Shown: positions 15,631 to 23,822 of the stretch, one piece after another | Layout: every line of letters starts with the position of its first letter | Numbering within the stretch: position 1 is the stretch's first letter | Origin: Elusimicrobiales bacterium | GTDB lineage: Bacteria > Elusimicrobiota > Elusimicrobia > Elusimicrobiales > UBA9959 | Assembly: GCA_024681855.1 (NCBI GenBank) | Contig: JAILAB010000022.1 | Location: forward strand, 1-33,539 | Length of the DNA stretch: 33,539 bases | Direction of reading: 5' to 3' | Position numbers and translations under genes: made by a program | Notes under the pieces: generated by a model | What the model saw: only the letters and a program-made list of their open reading frames with translations | What the model was told of the DNA's origin: nothing | The model's database searches: none

Positions 15631-17580
15631 ATGATGATAGAACTGAAACAGATTAAGAAAATCTATCAGATGGGCGGAGAGCCGCTTGAAATCCTGAAAG
15701 GGATAGATTTAAGCATAGATGAGGGCGAATTTGTAGCAATAATAGGGCCTTCAGGCTCCGGAAAATCTACTCTAATGCACATTCTGGGCCTGCTGGATAA
15801 GCCTACTTCGGGTTCGTTCAAGCTGTTCGGCAAGGAAATTTCCGACATGAATGATTCCCAAACCGCATATCTGCGCGCTAAGATTATAGGCTTTGTGTTT
15901 CAGCAGTTTAATCTGCTTGCGAAGATGAATGTGCGCGAAAATGTGGAGCTGCCGCAGATTTACTTGGGAGAAGATGGCGATGCTGACGCTGCTAAAATAA
16001 GACTGGCTCAAGTGGATTTGTCCGACAGGCTTGACCATAAGCCGAATCAGATATCAGGCGGACAGCAGCAGCGCGTATCTATTGCCAGGGCATTGGTAAA
16101 CAATCCCAAGATAATATTTGCCGATGAGCCTACGGGCAATCTGCCTTCAAACCAGTCTAAGGAAATCATAGAAATTTTCAGGAAAATGAACCGCGAGCAG
16201 GGCATAACCGTGGTGCTGGTTACTCATTCAGATGAAATAGCTGCAGCTGCAGACAGAAAAATTACAATAAGGGACGGAATGATTTTAAGCGATGAGCGCC
16301 GCATTCCTAAGGCTGAAATTAGCGGCAAAGAAAGCGTAAGCGTTCCGCAGAGTTTCCGGCTTACATGGCGGGAGCTTAAAGAGAATCTTTCCTCCTCGGT
16401 AACATCAATCATTAGCAATAAGATGCGCTCCCTGCTTACAATGCTGGGCATAATAATCGGCGTGGGCGCGCTGATAGCTATGCTTGCGGTAGGAAACGGC
16501 GCACAAAAATCCATTGAAAAGCAGATGGCTTCAATGGGCACAAATCTCCTTGGCGTTATGAGCAATTGGCGTTCCAAAAGCGGTGTCTCAATGGGCCGCG
16601 GCTCTGTGAGCCGCATAAATTTGGATGATCTTAAAATTTTCAGGAATATAGATAATGTAACTGGCGTTGACGGTGAAGTATCTGGCAATGTACAGGTTGT
16701 GTATGGCAATAAAAACACTAATACATCCCTGAACGGCGTTCAGTATGAGTATGCCAGAATGCGCAATTCCCAGCCATATTATGGCCGTTTTTTCTCTGAA
16801 GATGAGGATAACAGGCTTAGTAAGGTATGTCTCCTTGGTCAGACCGTTGTGGCGGATATCTTTGGCAATGAGAATCCTGTTGGAAAAACGGTAAAAATTA
16901 ACCGCAAGAATTTTACTGTCATAGGCGTATTGCCTAAAAAGGGAGCCCAAGGCCCTAGGGATCAGGATGATGTTGTAATAGTCCCGCTTAACACTGCTAT
17001 GAGAATATTGCTCGGAAGCCGTTACCTGGGTTCGGTATGGCTTGAAGTTTCTGATTATAATCTTATGGGCCAGGTGGAGAAGGATGTAATAGCCGCATAT
17101 AGGAAGAAGCATAAAACGCCTCCGGCGAATGATGACCCTATAACTACAATGAATATGGCTGACATGCAGGCCATGATGACTAGCACTGTTAGCACTTTCG
17201 GCACGCTTTTGGGCATAATAGCCGGAATATCCCTGATTGTTGGCGGCATTGGCATTATGAACATCATGCTAGTGAGCGTGAGCGAGCGCACAAAGGAAAT
17301 AGGCTTGCGCAAGGCTATAGGCGCAACAAAGCGGGCTGTTCTGCTGCAGTTCCTTATTGAAGCAATAATTGTTTCCATATTGGGCGGAATAATAGGCATT
17401 CTGTTTGGAATTGCGTCTTCTGTTCTGCTGGCTAAAATGGCAAAATGGGCTATATCCATATCCCCTTCTTCGGTGATGATGGCTTTTGGATTCTCGGCTA
17501 TGGTCGGAATAATTTTCGGCTATCTGCCAGCCCGCAAGGCTTCAAGGCTTTCGCCTATAGAAGCTCTGCGCTATGAATAG
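15631..17580 (+). CDS. macB: MacB-type ABC transporter, fused ATPase and permease
   Basis: 649 residues in the MacB arrangement: ABC ATPase (1-225), one transmembrane helix (about 265-290), a large periplasmic domain, then three C-terminal helices (about 525-640) with the FtsX-like segment ERTKEIGLRKAIGA. The ATPase has Walker A GPSGSGKST (39-47), Q-loop FQQFN, signature ISGGQQQR, Walker B FADEP with Glu166, and H-loop VTHS. MacB works as a mechanotransmission pump for peptides, toxins or macrolides with MacA and TolC, whose counterparts precede it. An odd point is Pro172 at the usual D-loop Asp (GNLP for GNLD). Start: MM at 15631/15634, with AGGAAGGG about 9 nt upstream. Confidence 0.9.
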   Translation: MMIELKQIKKIYQMGGEPLEILKGIDLSIDEGEFVAIIGPSGSGKSTLMHILGLLDKPTSGSFKLFGKEISDMNDSQTAYLRAKIIGFVFQQFNLLAKMNVRENVELPQIYLGEDGDADAAKIRLAQVDLSDRLDHKPNQISGGQQQRVSIARALVNNPKIIFADEPTGNLPSNQSKEIIEIFRKMNREQGITVVLVTHSDEIAAAADRKITIRDGMILSDERRIPKAEISGKESVSVPQSFRLTWRELKENLSSSVTSIISNKMRSLLTMLGIIIGVGALIAMLAVGNGAQKSIEKQMASMGTNLLGVMSNWRSKSGVSMGRGSVSRINLDDLKIFRNIDNVTGVDGEVSGNVQVVYGNKNTNTSLNGVQYEYARMRNSQPYYGRFFSEDEDNRLSKVCLLGQTVVADIFGNENPVGKTVKINRKNFTVIGVLPKKGAQGPRDQDDVVIVPLNTAMRILLGSRYLGSVWLEVSDYNLMGQVEKDVIAAYRKKHKTPPANDDPITTMNMADMQAMMTSTVSTFGTLLGIIAGISLIVGGIGIMNIMLVSVSERTKEIGLRKAIGATKRAVLLQFLIEAIIVSILGGIIGILFGIASSVLLAKMAKWAISISPSSVMMAFGFSAMVGIIFGYLPARKASRLSPIEALRYE

Positions 17581-17615
17581 CGGCTTGTGTCTGTTTTAGT
17601 TATAAAACTGATAAG

Positions 17616-17638
17616 AAGGCCTCTGAAAATGGGGCCTT
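17616..17638 (+). terminator. Weak hairpin after macB
   Basis: AAGGCC and GGCCTT form a 6-bp stem with an 11-base loop, 35 bp past the macB stop. There is no immediate T run; a T-rich stretch begins about 17 bases later. It may end the tolC-MFP-macB operon, but the signal is weak. Confidence 0.3.
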
Positions 17639-17676
17639 TGCATTGACAGGGCTTCTATTTTTCTTTTTAATTTGTC

Positions 17677-17689
17677 TATAATATATAAT
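17677..17689 (+). promoter_or_regulatory. Two overlapping -10-like boxes (TATAAT) before the zinc-ribbon gene
   Basis: TATAAT occurs at 17677-17682 and again at 17684-17689, with a strong ribosome site (AAGGAGAG, 17712-17719) before the ATG at 17724. No good -35 is at a fitting distance. The doubled box suggests promoter activity, possibly with two start points. Confidence 0.4.
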
Positions 17690-17723
17690 AGGCAGTAAAA
17701 TTCTTGTGTAGAAGGAGAGACTT

Positions 17724-18125
17724 ATGGTTAGCCTTAAAGTTAAATGTCCGCATTGCGGCAAGTCCCTGATGAATACTGAACATAAGCTTGATAGAGTTGC
17801 CTCAATTGAGCTTAAAATAACTTATGCCGGCAAGAATGCCCCTATTTATCTGAGCTCTAAATATGGCAGCTATGCCATTGAGTCTAACCTTATACCGCCG
17901 CAGGGAAAAGTGGCGGGTTTCCGCTGCCCGCATTGCGAAGCGGACCTTAAGAGCACTCGCAAATGTGAAATGTGCGGTTCGCAGATGATAGCTCTTGAAC
18001 TGAAAGATGGCGGAAATGTGCAGGTTTGCAGCCGCAGCGGCTGCCGTAAGCACATGCTGGAATTTCAGGATCCCGATGCCGCTCTGGAAGCCTTTTATAA
18101 GGCTTATCTGAAATCGCAAAAATGA
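17724..18125 (+). CDS. Small zinc-ribbon protein of unknown function
   Basis: 133 residues, soluble, no signal peptide. It has four cysteine pairs: CPHC at residues 8-11, CPHC near 68, CEMC near 81 and a CSRSGC group near 98. These would fold as two treble-clef or ribbon zinc sites: one CPHC...CPHC and one CEMC...CSRSGC. Rubredoxin-like ribbons of this kind occur in regulatory, nucleic-acid-binding and assembly proteins, so function is open. Translation should be good (AAGGAGAG five bases before ATG). It is the first gene of the group running to dusB; the following gene is 48 bp away. Confidence 0.7.
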   Translation: MVSLKVKCPHCGKSLMNTEHKLDRVASIELKITYAGKNAPIYLSSKYGSYAIESNLIPPQGKVAGFRCPHCEADLKSTRKCEMCGSQMIALELKDGGNVQVCSRSGCRKHMLEFQDPDAALEAFYKAYLKSQK

Positions 18126-18173
18126 TTGAAACTGCTCCGGGGCAGATGTTTTTTCCCGGAAAAGCTGTAAGAA

Positions 18174-18926
18174 ATGCTAAAAAATAGAAACGGTTTCTCA
18201 CTTATAAAAACTCTTCTGATTCTTATTGTTCTATTTGGCCTTACATGGTATGCAAGCTATTATATGGGCAGGGAAGATAAGCTCATTAGGGATATAAATG
18301 CTGCCAGGGGAGAGAAAACAGAAGATATGTTTCAGCCGGAGCCTGAAAATTCCGGTAAGCGGGAAAAAGCTGTTATTCCTCCCGGAACAGAGCTTATGCC
18401 TGCTGCATTGAACATAAAGGGAAAACGTAAATTTAAAAAAGCGGTTCAAGATGCCGTTGAGGTTCTTTGGTATGCGGACAAAGGCACTTATGAATTTGTC
18501 CGCGATAACATTAGCGAAATACGCAATGGCAATAACACTGGGTTTTATAAGGAAAACGGCCAGCGGGTGGCTGAAATTTCAGATAAGAATGCTTTATATA
18601 CCAAGACATGGCTGGCAGGCATACTTGCCCATCAGGCCTATCACTCATGGTATGATTTAAAGCAGCAGAGCAAGAAGAAAAAGAAGAAGGGCCCTCCGCC
18701 ATCCCCAGGAAAAGATTCTAAGAAGAAAGGTCTGAATGTGGATTTGCTTATGAGCGATGTTACCACGCATGAGACAGCTTTTGCCGTGGAGGAGCGTTGC
18801 GCAAGGTTTCAGCTTCAGGTTCTTAAGCTTGTTGGCGCAAGCCCTGCCGAACAGCGTTTTGTATTAAACCGCCAGCCGCGCGATTTCAGTTATGCTCATG
18901 ACGGCAATTTTACGATAACGCCTTAG
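18174..18926 (+). CDS. Membrane-anchored protein with prepilin-like N-terminus and metallopeptidase-like motif
   Basis: 250 residues. The start NRNGFSLIKTLLILIVL resembles the type IV prepilin / pseudopilin cleavage site (G followed by F-S-L-I and a hydrophobic helix), but position +5 after the Gly is Lys where pilins have Glu. A hydrophobic helix (about 8-30) is followed by a soluble domain. There HQAYHSW (153-159) is followed by an EERCARFQLQVLKLVGA segment (207-223), the layout of a minimal zinc peptidase (HExxH, then a Glu-containing helix) with Gln for the catalytic Glu. A Lys-rich loop lies at 167-185. If exported, the domain may be an inactive peptidase or a binding protein. Active-enzyme status is not supported. 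Confidence 0.6.
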   Translation: MLKNRNGFSLIKTLLILIVLFGLTWYASYYMGREDKLIRDINAARGEKTEDMFQPEPENSGKREKAVIPPGTELMPAALNIKGKRKFKKAVQDAVEVLWYADKGTYEFVRDNISEIRNGNNTGFYKENGQRVAEISDKNALYTKTWLAGILAHQAYHSWYDLKQQSKKKKKKGPPPSPGKDSKKKGLNVDLLMSDVTTHETAFAVEERCARFQLQVLKLVGASPAEQRFVLNRQPRDFSYAHDGNFTITP

Positions 18927-18929
18927 AAA

Positions 18930-18956
18930 AAACTGGAAAAGCCGTTTTTTCAGTTT
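18930..18956 (+). terminator. AT-rich hairpin after the prepilin-like gene
   Basis: AAACTGGAAAA pairs with TTTTTCAGTTT (one G-T pair), with a small GCCGT loop, beginning 4 bp after the stop codon. No long T run follows the stem, so it could be a weak terminator or an mRNA 3' protective hairpin. Confidence 0.4.
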
Positions 18957-19002
18957 CCCCAATTGGAAATTGTAAACAATTAGCAGTTTAAGAAAATACT
19001 TT

Positions 19003-19548
19003 ATGAAAAAAATAATTTCATGCACAGCGTGTATTTTTCTTTTTTCCGTTATGCTCGCAGGTTGCGGGGCAATTAATGATTTTAAGGAGAAAAACAGCGG
19101 TTTTATTGCCGGAATGCCAAATCCTTGGACAGCCATTGATGAAAAGAAGGCTTCTGAAGCAGCGGGATTTGCATTTGTTTTGCCTGAAAATGCGGATAAG
19201 GGAAATTTCCGTATGATGAAAATGTCAAATATGGTTGAAATGAATTTTTCCATGCCGGGGGCGGAATGTACGGCAAGGACAATGCCATCAAAAAAAATGG
19301 AAGACATTTCCGGAATGTATTACGACTGGGATATTGAAAAAAAAGGTGCCGTTTTTGGTTTTTCCGGAGAGGAAAGATTTACAAAAGAAGGCAATAAATA
19401 CATTTTTTCCGGTATCTGGCATAACAAGGGCAAAGGCCGGACTTATAGCCTTTCCTGCGTATGTGATAATGCGGATAAGGGACAGTCCTGCAATGCCGCC
19501 ATGGCTAAAGGCATAGCTGCCGTCGTATTTGCCAATGCCGCAGAATAA
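19003..19548 (+). CDS. Putative lipoprotein of unknown function
   Basis: 181 residues with a lipoprotein signal: MKK start, hydrophobic core, and LAGC with Cys21 as the lipidation site, then GAINDF. The mature part has repeated Phe/Gly/Met-rich segments (FRMMKMSNMVEMNFSMPG) and paired cysteines near the C-terminus (SCVCD, QSCNAAM). No known domain recognised. It sits between the prepilin-like protein gene and dusB, on the same strand. It likely faces the periplasm or outer membrane. No Shine-Dalgarno is evident. Confidence 0.65.
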   Translation: MKKIISCTACIFLFSVMLAGCGAINDFKEKNSGFIAGMPNPWTAIDEKKASEAAGFAFVLPENADKGNFRMMKMSNMVEMNFSMPGAECTARTMPSKKMEDISGMYYDWDIEKKGAVFGFSGEERFTKEGNKYIFSGIWHNKGKGRTYSLSCVCDNADKGQSCNAAMAKGIAAVVFANAAE

Positions 19549-19590
19549 TGGAATAAAACATAATTTAATAATAAGTATTACAAAAGAATA

Positions 19591-20571
19591 ATGTCTTTTG
19601 ATAATGTTCCTTCATCTATACGCCCTGTAAAAATAGGTAATGTCACTGTAAAGAATAATCTTGCCCTGGCCCCTATGGCCGGAATAACCAATTCCGCATT
19701 CAGGCGCCTTGCCGCGGAAGGCGGGGCGGGCCTTGTCGTAACGGAAATGGTTTCCGCAGAGAGCATAAAATACGGAAACAAAAAGTCGTTTAAAATGCTG
19801 GAACTGTATCCGGGAGAAATGGCCGCCGTGCAGGTTTTTGGGGCAGACCCGGCCAGCATGGCGCTGGCTGCTAGGGCGGCGGCAGATTACGGCGCAGCCA
19901 TTATTGATATAAACGCCGGCTGTCCTGTAAAAAAAGTTACCAGAAACGGCGCCGGTTCGGCCCTTATGGGCAATCCTGTGCTTTTCGGAAGAATAATAGA
20001 AGCTGCGGCAAAGGCTGTTAAAATACCTGTAACCGTGAAATTCAGGGTAGGGCTTAGGCCAGGGGAAATATGCGGGCCGGAACTGGCAAAAATTGCCGAG
20101 TCTTCAGGCGCGGCGGCAATAACACTGCATGGCAGGTATGCCTCCGCAATGCATTCCGGACCGGTTGATATGGACGCTGTCGCTGCCTCTGCCGCAGCTG
20201 TTAAAATTCCGGTTTACGGTAATGGCGGAATAATTGAAGCCGCTGGCGTGAAAGCTTTTTTGGAAGCAGGCTGCAAAGGCGCCGCCATAGGCCGCGCATC
20301 CGTTTATAATCCCATGATTTTCCGGGAGATAGAATCAGCTTTTTCTGGCGGAAAAATTTCCGTTTCAGAAAAAGACCGTCTAGCTATGTTCCTGCGCTTT
20401 TTGCGGCTCAATGCCGAGCTTTACGGTGAGGAAAAAGGCCTTTCCGCAGCGCGCAAGCTGGCCGGATACTGGCTGAAAGGCCTGCCTGGAGCTGCCAGCG
20501 CCAGGATGAGATTCATGACTCTTACAAAGCTTGCTGAAGCCGAAGAATTAGTAAACTCACTTGTTTTTTGA
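19591..20571 (+). CDS. dusB: tRNA-dihydrouridine synthase (DusB-like)
   Basis: 326 residues, the usual length. Dus enzymes use FMN and NADPH to reduce uridines of tRNA to dihydrouridine. Visible: RPVKIGN...LALAPMAGITN at the FMN site, QVFGADP, INAGCPVKKVTRNGAGSALM with catalytic Cys111, VTVKFRVG with the conserved Lys, ITLHGR, and VYGNGGI for phosphate binding. The usual MGCP reads AGCP. DusB in proteobacteria is often linked to fis; no fis is seen here. The start has no ribosome site but a TATTAC box lies nine bases before the ATG. It converges with the membrane glycosyltransferase-like gene at 20620. Confidence 0.92.
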   Translation: MSFDNVPSSIRPVKIGNVTVKNNLALAPMAGITNSAFRRLAAEGGAGLVVTEMVSAESIKYGNKKSFKMLELYPGEMAAVQVFGADPASMALAARAAADYGAAIIDINAGCPVKKVTRNGAGSALMGNPVLFGRIIEAAAKAVKIPVTVKFRVGLRPGEICGPELAKIAESSGAAAITLHGRYASAMHSGPVDMDAVAASAAAVKIPVYGNGGIIEAAGVKAFLEAGCKGAAIGRASVYNPMIFREIESAFSGGKISVSEKDRLAMFLRFLRLNAELYGEEKGLSAARKLAGYWLKGLPGAASARMRFMTLTKLAEAEELVNSLVF

Positions 20572-20619
20572 ATTTTTGCATAACATGATTGCTTTGCGGC
20601 ATAGCCTTTTTTGCATAAT

Positions 20620-22116
20620 TTAAAAATTAATCTTTATTACGCAGAATGCTTCCTGAGCAGTAAGCGCAGAAGGCGACTCATATACTAGAAAATGTTCCCT
20701 GAACATTTCTTTCTGTGTTGATGAGATTACCACATAGATATTATTGTATTTATCTGTGAATTGCTCAAGATCAATATTTGTGCCTCTTCCTGGCAAAATA
20801 GTTTTAGTTTCAATGCCGTATTTGTAATAAAGCTTGTGTCTTTTAAGATAATATGCGACAGGCACGGCAGTGCCCAGTATTAAGTTTTTTCCGTCATTAG
20901 GGATATTGTTTTCAATAAACATTGCTGTTTCATGCGCTGAAGAGAAATTTGCTTTCCAGTCAGATGCGGAAGCCATTATTCCCGTAGGCAATGTTAAAGC
21001 AAATATAATTGCTAAAACGGTTTCCGAAACAATGTTTTCTTTTGCCCGTTTGTTTTTTTGCTTTTCTTTATTGCTGAGCAGTATCCATAAAAAAACGGCT
21101 ATGCACAGAATTGAAAAATAAGTTCTGTAAGGAAACATATTGTCATATCGTGTTACAGAAATATAAATGTAAAATAAAGCGCTTCCTATTGTTATAAGCG
21201 CAAACATTTTATTGCGCCTGTATATGAGAATTATTGCCGTAATGAAGAGAAATATTATTATCGGTGTGAAATAGGTAACTAAGAAATCATTCGCTTGCAG
21301 GCTATTAAAAAGCTCTGAACTGAAAGCATCGGCCATTGTTGAAAAGTACATTGCAGCCGCTTTGATAATGCTATTAACGGAGATATGACTGGCTTCAAAA
21401 ACGCTGTTGTTTAATAATGCATATAGAGTCTGAATCGTAACAATGGTTATTCCGGAGCACATGATTCCGGCAGCTATTGCTTCATTTTTTGAATAATTTT
21501 TATGTTTGAAGAAATTTTCATATAAGAAAACAGCTGTCATTCCTGCAGCAAATATAAAGCCTATTATATGCGTGCATGCTATTGCCGCAATGGCAAATGC
21601 GTAAACAATCATTGCCCATGTTTTTGTCTCATTGTTTTTTGTTGGGATTTCTATGGTCGAATTTGCATAAGGGTACAGAATTGCCGCAAGAAACATAAGC
21701 GGCGGGAATAGGGAATAACAGCGCGCCATCACTGAATAATGATAAAGCATTGGCGCGCTAAATGTTATGATTGCTTTTGTAAGCAGCGTGAAAGGTGAAA
21801 ATAAATTAAGAAGAAGGATTGCCAGCACAGAACAGAACCAGCAAAAAAACTGTATTATTATCGCTGAACAGCCTAATTTAACAAAAGGAAACAAAGGAAG
21901 GAAAAAAAAGATTGGATTCCCGGCTTTTGAACTAAAATTTATTAAATCTGTAAATGAATAATATTTCAAAGCCATCCACACATTCAGCTCATCGCCCCAC
22001 ATCTCATGCCTTGAGCATAATAAGAATGTTATTAAAGCATACAGCAATGTAATTGCTATGCCTGCCTTCTGCTTGCCTGAAAGGTTTATTTTGGCATTAA
22101 AAAGATTTTTAAACAT
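20620..22116 (-). CDS. Polytopic membrane protein, GT-C-like glycosyltransferase (paralogue 1)
   Basis: 498 residues with many hydrophobic segments. Near the N-terminus, after a first helix, the luminal motif EMWGDELNVWMALKY recalls the acidic first-loop motif of GT-C (PMT/ArnT-like) transferases. MARCYSLFPPLMFLAAI follows in a later helix. The C-terminal 130 residues form a soluble region that ends near TAQEAFCVIK. By eye it is about half identical to the neighbour at 22217. The first 50 residues are identical apart from residue 2, which matches a 151-bp near-identical DNA block. It probably uses a polyprenyl-phosphate sugar donor outside the inner membrane (family knowledge, not shown here). 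It is the downstream gene of the tandem pair. Confidence 0.7.
   Translation of the reverse strand: MFKNLFNAKINLSGKQKAGIAITLLYALITFLLCSRHEMWGDELNVWMALKYYSFTDLINFSSKAGNPIFFFLPLFPFVKLGCSAIIIQFFCWFCSVLAILLLNLFSPFTLLTKAIITFSAPMLYHYSVMARCYSLFPPLMFLAAILYPYANSTIEIPTKNNETKTWAMIVYAFAIAAIACTHIIGFIFAAGMTAVFLYENFFKHKNYSKNEAIAAGIMCSGITIVTIQTLYALLNNSVFEASHISVNSIIKAAAMYFSTMADAFSSELFNSLQANDFLVTYFTPIIIFLFITAIILIYRRNKMFALITIGSALFYIYISVTRYDNMFPYRTYFSILCIAVFLWILLSNKEKQKNKRAKENIVSETVLAIIFALTLPTGIMASASDWKANFSSAHETAMFIENNIPNDGKNLILGTAVPVAYYLKRHKLYYKYGIETKTILPGRGTNIDLEQFTDKYNNIYVVISSTQKEMFREHFLVYESPSALTAQEAFCVIKINF
21961..22111. repeat. 151-bp direct repeat, copy 1 (5' end of paralogue 1)
   Basis: Matches 23591-23741 at 150 of 151 bases by eye; the single difference is C21979 versus T23609. 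The identity ends abruptly at 21961 towards the body of the gene and near the start codon at the other end. It covers codons for residues 2-52. Confidence 0.9.
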
Positions 22117-22216
22117 ACATGCTTTCTTTCAGAAAACTTTTCTTATCCATAAATTATACAAAGAAAATTTAATGCCGGTTATATATCATATTTTGAATTT
22201 GTTGAAGCATGCAATT

Positions 22217-23746
22217 CTAAAATATTTTGAATATGCAGAAACTTTCATAAGGAATCATTGCTTCTGGGGATTCATAAATAAGCTCATAATCAGAAAAAGC
22301 TTCTTTTTGCATTGCCGTGGCAATGCAATAAACATCTTTTTCGCTTTTTCGGAAAGGCAAAAGGTCTATTGTAGTGTCTTTTTCCATAAGCATTGTTTTT
22401 AGCGGTTTTCCGTAAGAATAATAAATATCTCTTTCAGGCAGATAGTATGCGACAGGCATAGCAGCGCTTATTATAGCGGTTTTGTCATTATTTGGAATGT
22501 TTTTCTTTATGAACAATGCAGTTTCATAAGCGGAAGAAAAATTTTGTTTCCAGTCCGCTGCGATGATCTCTATCCCTGTCGGAATAAAAAGCAGCATCAT
22601 TCCTGCCAAAATTATTTCTGTTCCTTTGTTTTTATTGTTGCCTGCTTTCTGGCCTTTCTCCTGCTCTGGAATATTGTTTTTCGCAGAGCTTTTTTCTGCT
22701 GCCCAAAACAGGGCTGTAAGAATTATAACGGCCAGATAAGTTCTGTAAGGCAGCACCTTGCTATAGCTTGTTACTGAAATATAGTCATGCAGCAGAAATG
22801 TTCCTAAAGTTATCAGCGCAAAAGCTTTTTTCTTTCTGAATAATATATATAAGCCAAAAAAGAATATGAACAGGCAGACCGGGCCAAGTATGTTTGCGAG
22901 AAATCCTGAGGAGCGCCTTATGATGAAGAGATCTGAGGCGAAAGCATCTGTCATGCTGGAAAAATATATGAATGATGCGGATAATATGTCTTTCAGCAGC
23001 AAAGGATTGCTTTCGAAAACATCATTTGTTCTCATAGCGTACAATGTCTGTGCTGTTACAGCTGCCATTCCGAACAGCATTAATGAAACCGATATTATTT
23101 CCGTGCTGCCATATTTTTTGCTCTTGAAAAAACGTTCATATATAAATAATGCTGCCATTCCTCCTGCGAAGACAAAAGCAATTATATGTGTCATTGCGAT
23201 TGCGGCTAAGCATAAAGCATATATGATTTCCAGCGTTTTATCGGAAAGTGATGAAAAAATGTTTTTTTCTGTAAAATGAATTTCTTGTCCGTTTATATAA
23301 GGATAAATAATTGCCATTATGAACATCAGAGGAGGAAGCACTGAATAACATCTGGCCATTACTGAATAATGGTAAAGAAAAGGAGCGCTGAATGTTATAA
23401 GAATATTTGTGAATACAGAAAAAGGCGCAAACATATTCAGCATAAAAACCGCCAGCACCGAACAGGCCCAGCAGAAAATCTGTATTATTGCGGCAGAACA
23501 TCCGAGTTTTACGAAAGGCAAAAGCGGCAGAAAGAAGAAAATGGGATTGCCTGCCCTGGAACTGAATTTCAGCAGCTCTGGAAAAGAAAGATATTTCAAA
23601 GCCATCCATACATTCAGCTCATCGCCCCACATCTCATGCCTTGAGCATAATAAGAATGTTATTAAAGCATACAGCAATGTAATTGCTATGCCTGCCTTCT
23701 GCTTGCCTGAAAGGTTTATTTTGGCATTAAAAAGATTTTTAGGCAT
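22217..23746 (-). CDS. Polytopic membrane protein, GT-C-like glycosyltransferase (paralogue 2)
   Basis: 509 residues from ATG 23746, the position equivalent to the start of paralogue 1; a start at 23767 is possible. It has the same architecture: short cytosolic N-terminus, first helix ITLLYALITFLLC, the EMWGDELNVWMALKY loop, SRAGNPIFFFLPLLPFVKLG, MARCYSVLPPLMFIMAI, about ten further helices and a soluble C-terminal domain with an IPNNDKTAIISAAMPVAYY stretch. It lacks cysteine and histidine motifs for other enzyme types. The two genes are 100 bp apart and in the same direction, so they derive from a tandem duplication and are probably co-transcribed. Each may add a different sugar in cell-surface polysaccharide or glycoprotein assembly (inference). 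Confidence 0.7.
   Translation of the reverse strand: MPKNLFNAKINLSGKQKAGIAITLLYALITFLLCSRHEMWGDELNVWMALKYLSFPELLKFSSRAGNPIFFFLPLLPFVKLGCSAAIIQIFCWACSVLAVFMLNMFAPFSVFTNILITFSAPFLYHYSVMARCYSVLPPLMFIMAIIYPYINGQEIHFTEKNIFSSLSDKTLEIIYALCLAAIAMTHIIAFVFAGGMAALFIYERFFKSKKYGSTEIISVSLMLFGMAAVTAQTLYAMRTNDVFESNPLLLKDILSASFIYFSSMTDAFASDLFIIRRSSGFLANILGPVCLFIFFFGLYILFRKKKAFALITLGTFLLHDYISVTSYSKVLPYRTYLAVIILTALFWAAEKSSAKNNIPEQEKGQKAGNNKNKGTEIILAGMMLLFIPTGIEIIAADWKQNFSSAYETALFIKKNIPNNDKTAIISAAMPVAYYLPERDIYYSYGKPLKTMLMEKDTTIDLLPFRKSEKDVYCIATAMQKEAFSDYELIYESPEAMIPYESFCIFKIF
23591..23741. repeat. 151-bp direct repeat, copy 2 (5' end of paralogue 2)
   Basis: Counterpart of 21961-22111, offset by 1,630 bp. One base differs. 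Beyond it both genes diverge to roughly half identity at protein level. Confidence 0.9.
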
Positions 23747-23822
23747 ATTGTCTCTAGAAAAAAACATTTTCCGCAGCTGGCATGTTCTGCCGTATGTTAT
23801 AGAATAAGAAAATTAAAAAATT

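Noticed and set aside
17643-17648. TTGACA as the -35 box for the zinc-ribbon gene
   Set aside because: The nearest TATAAT is 28 bp away, far from the 16-18 bp needed.
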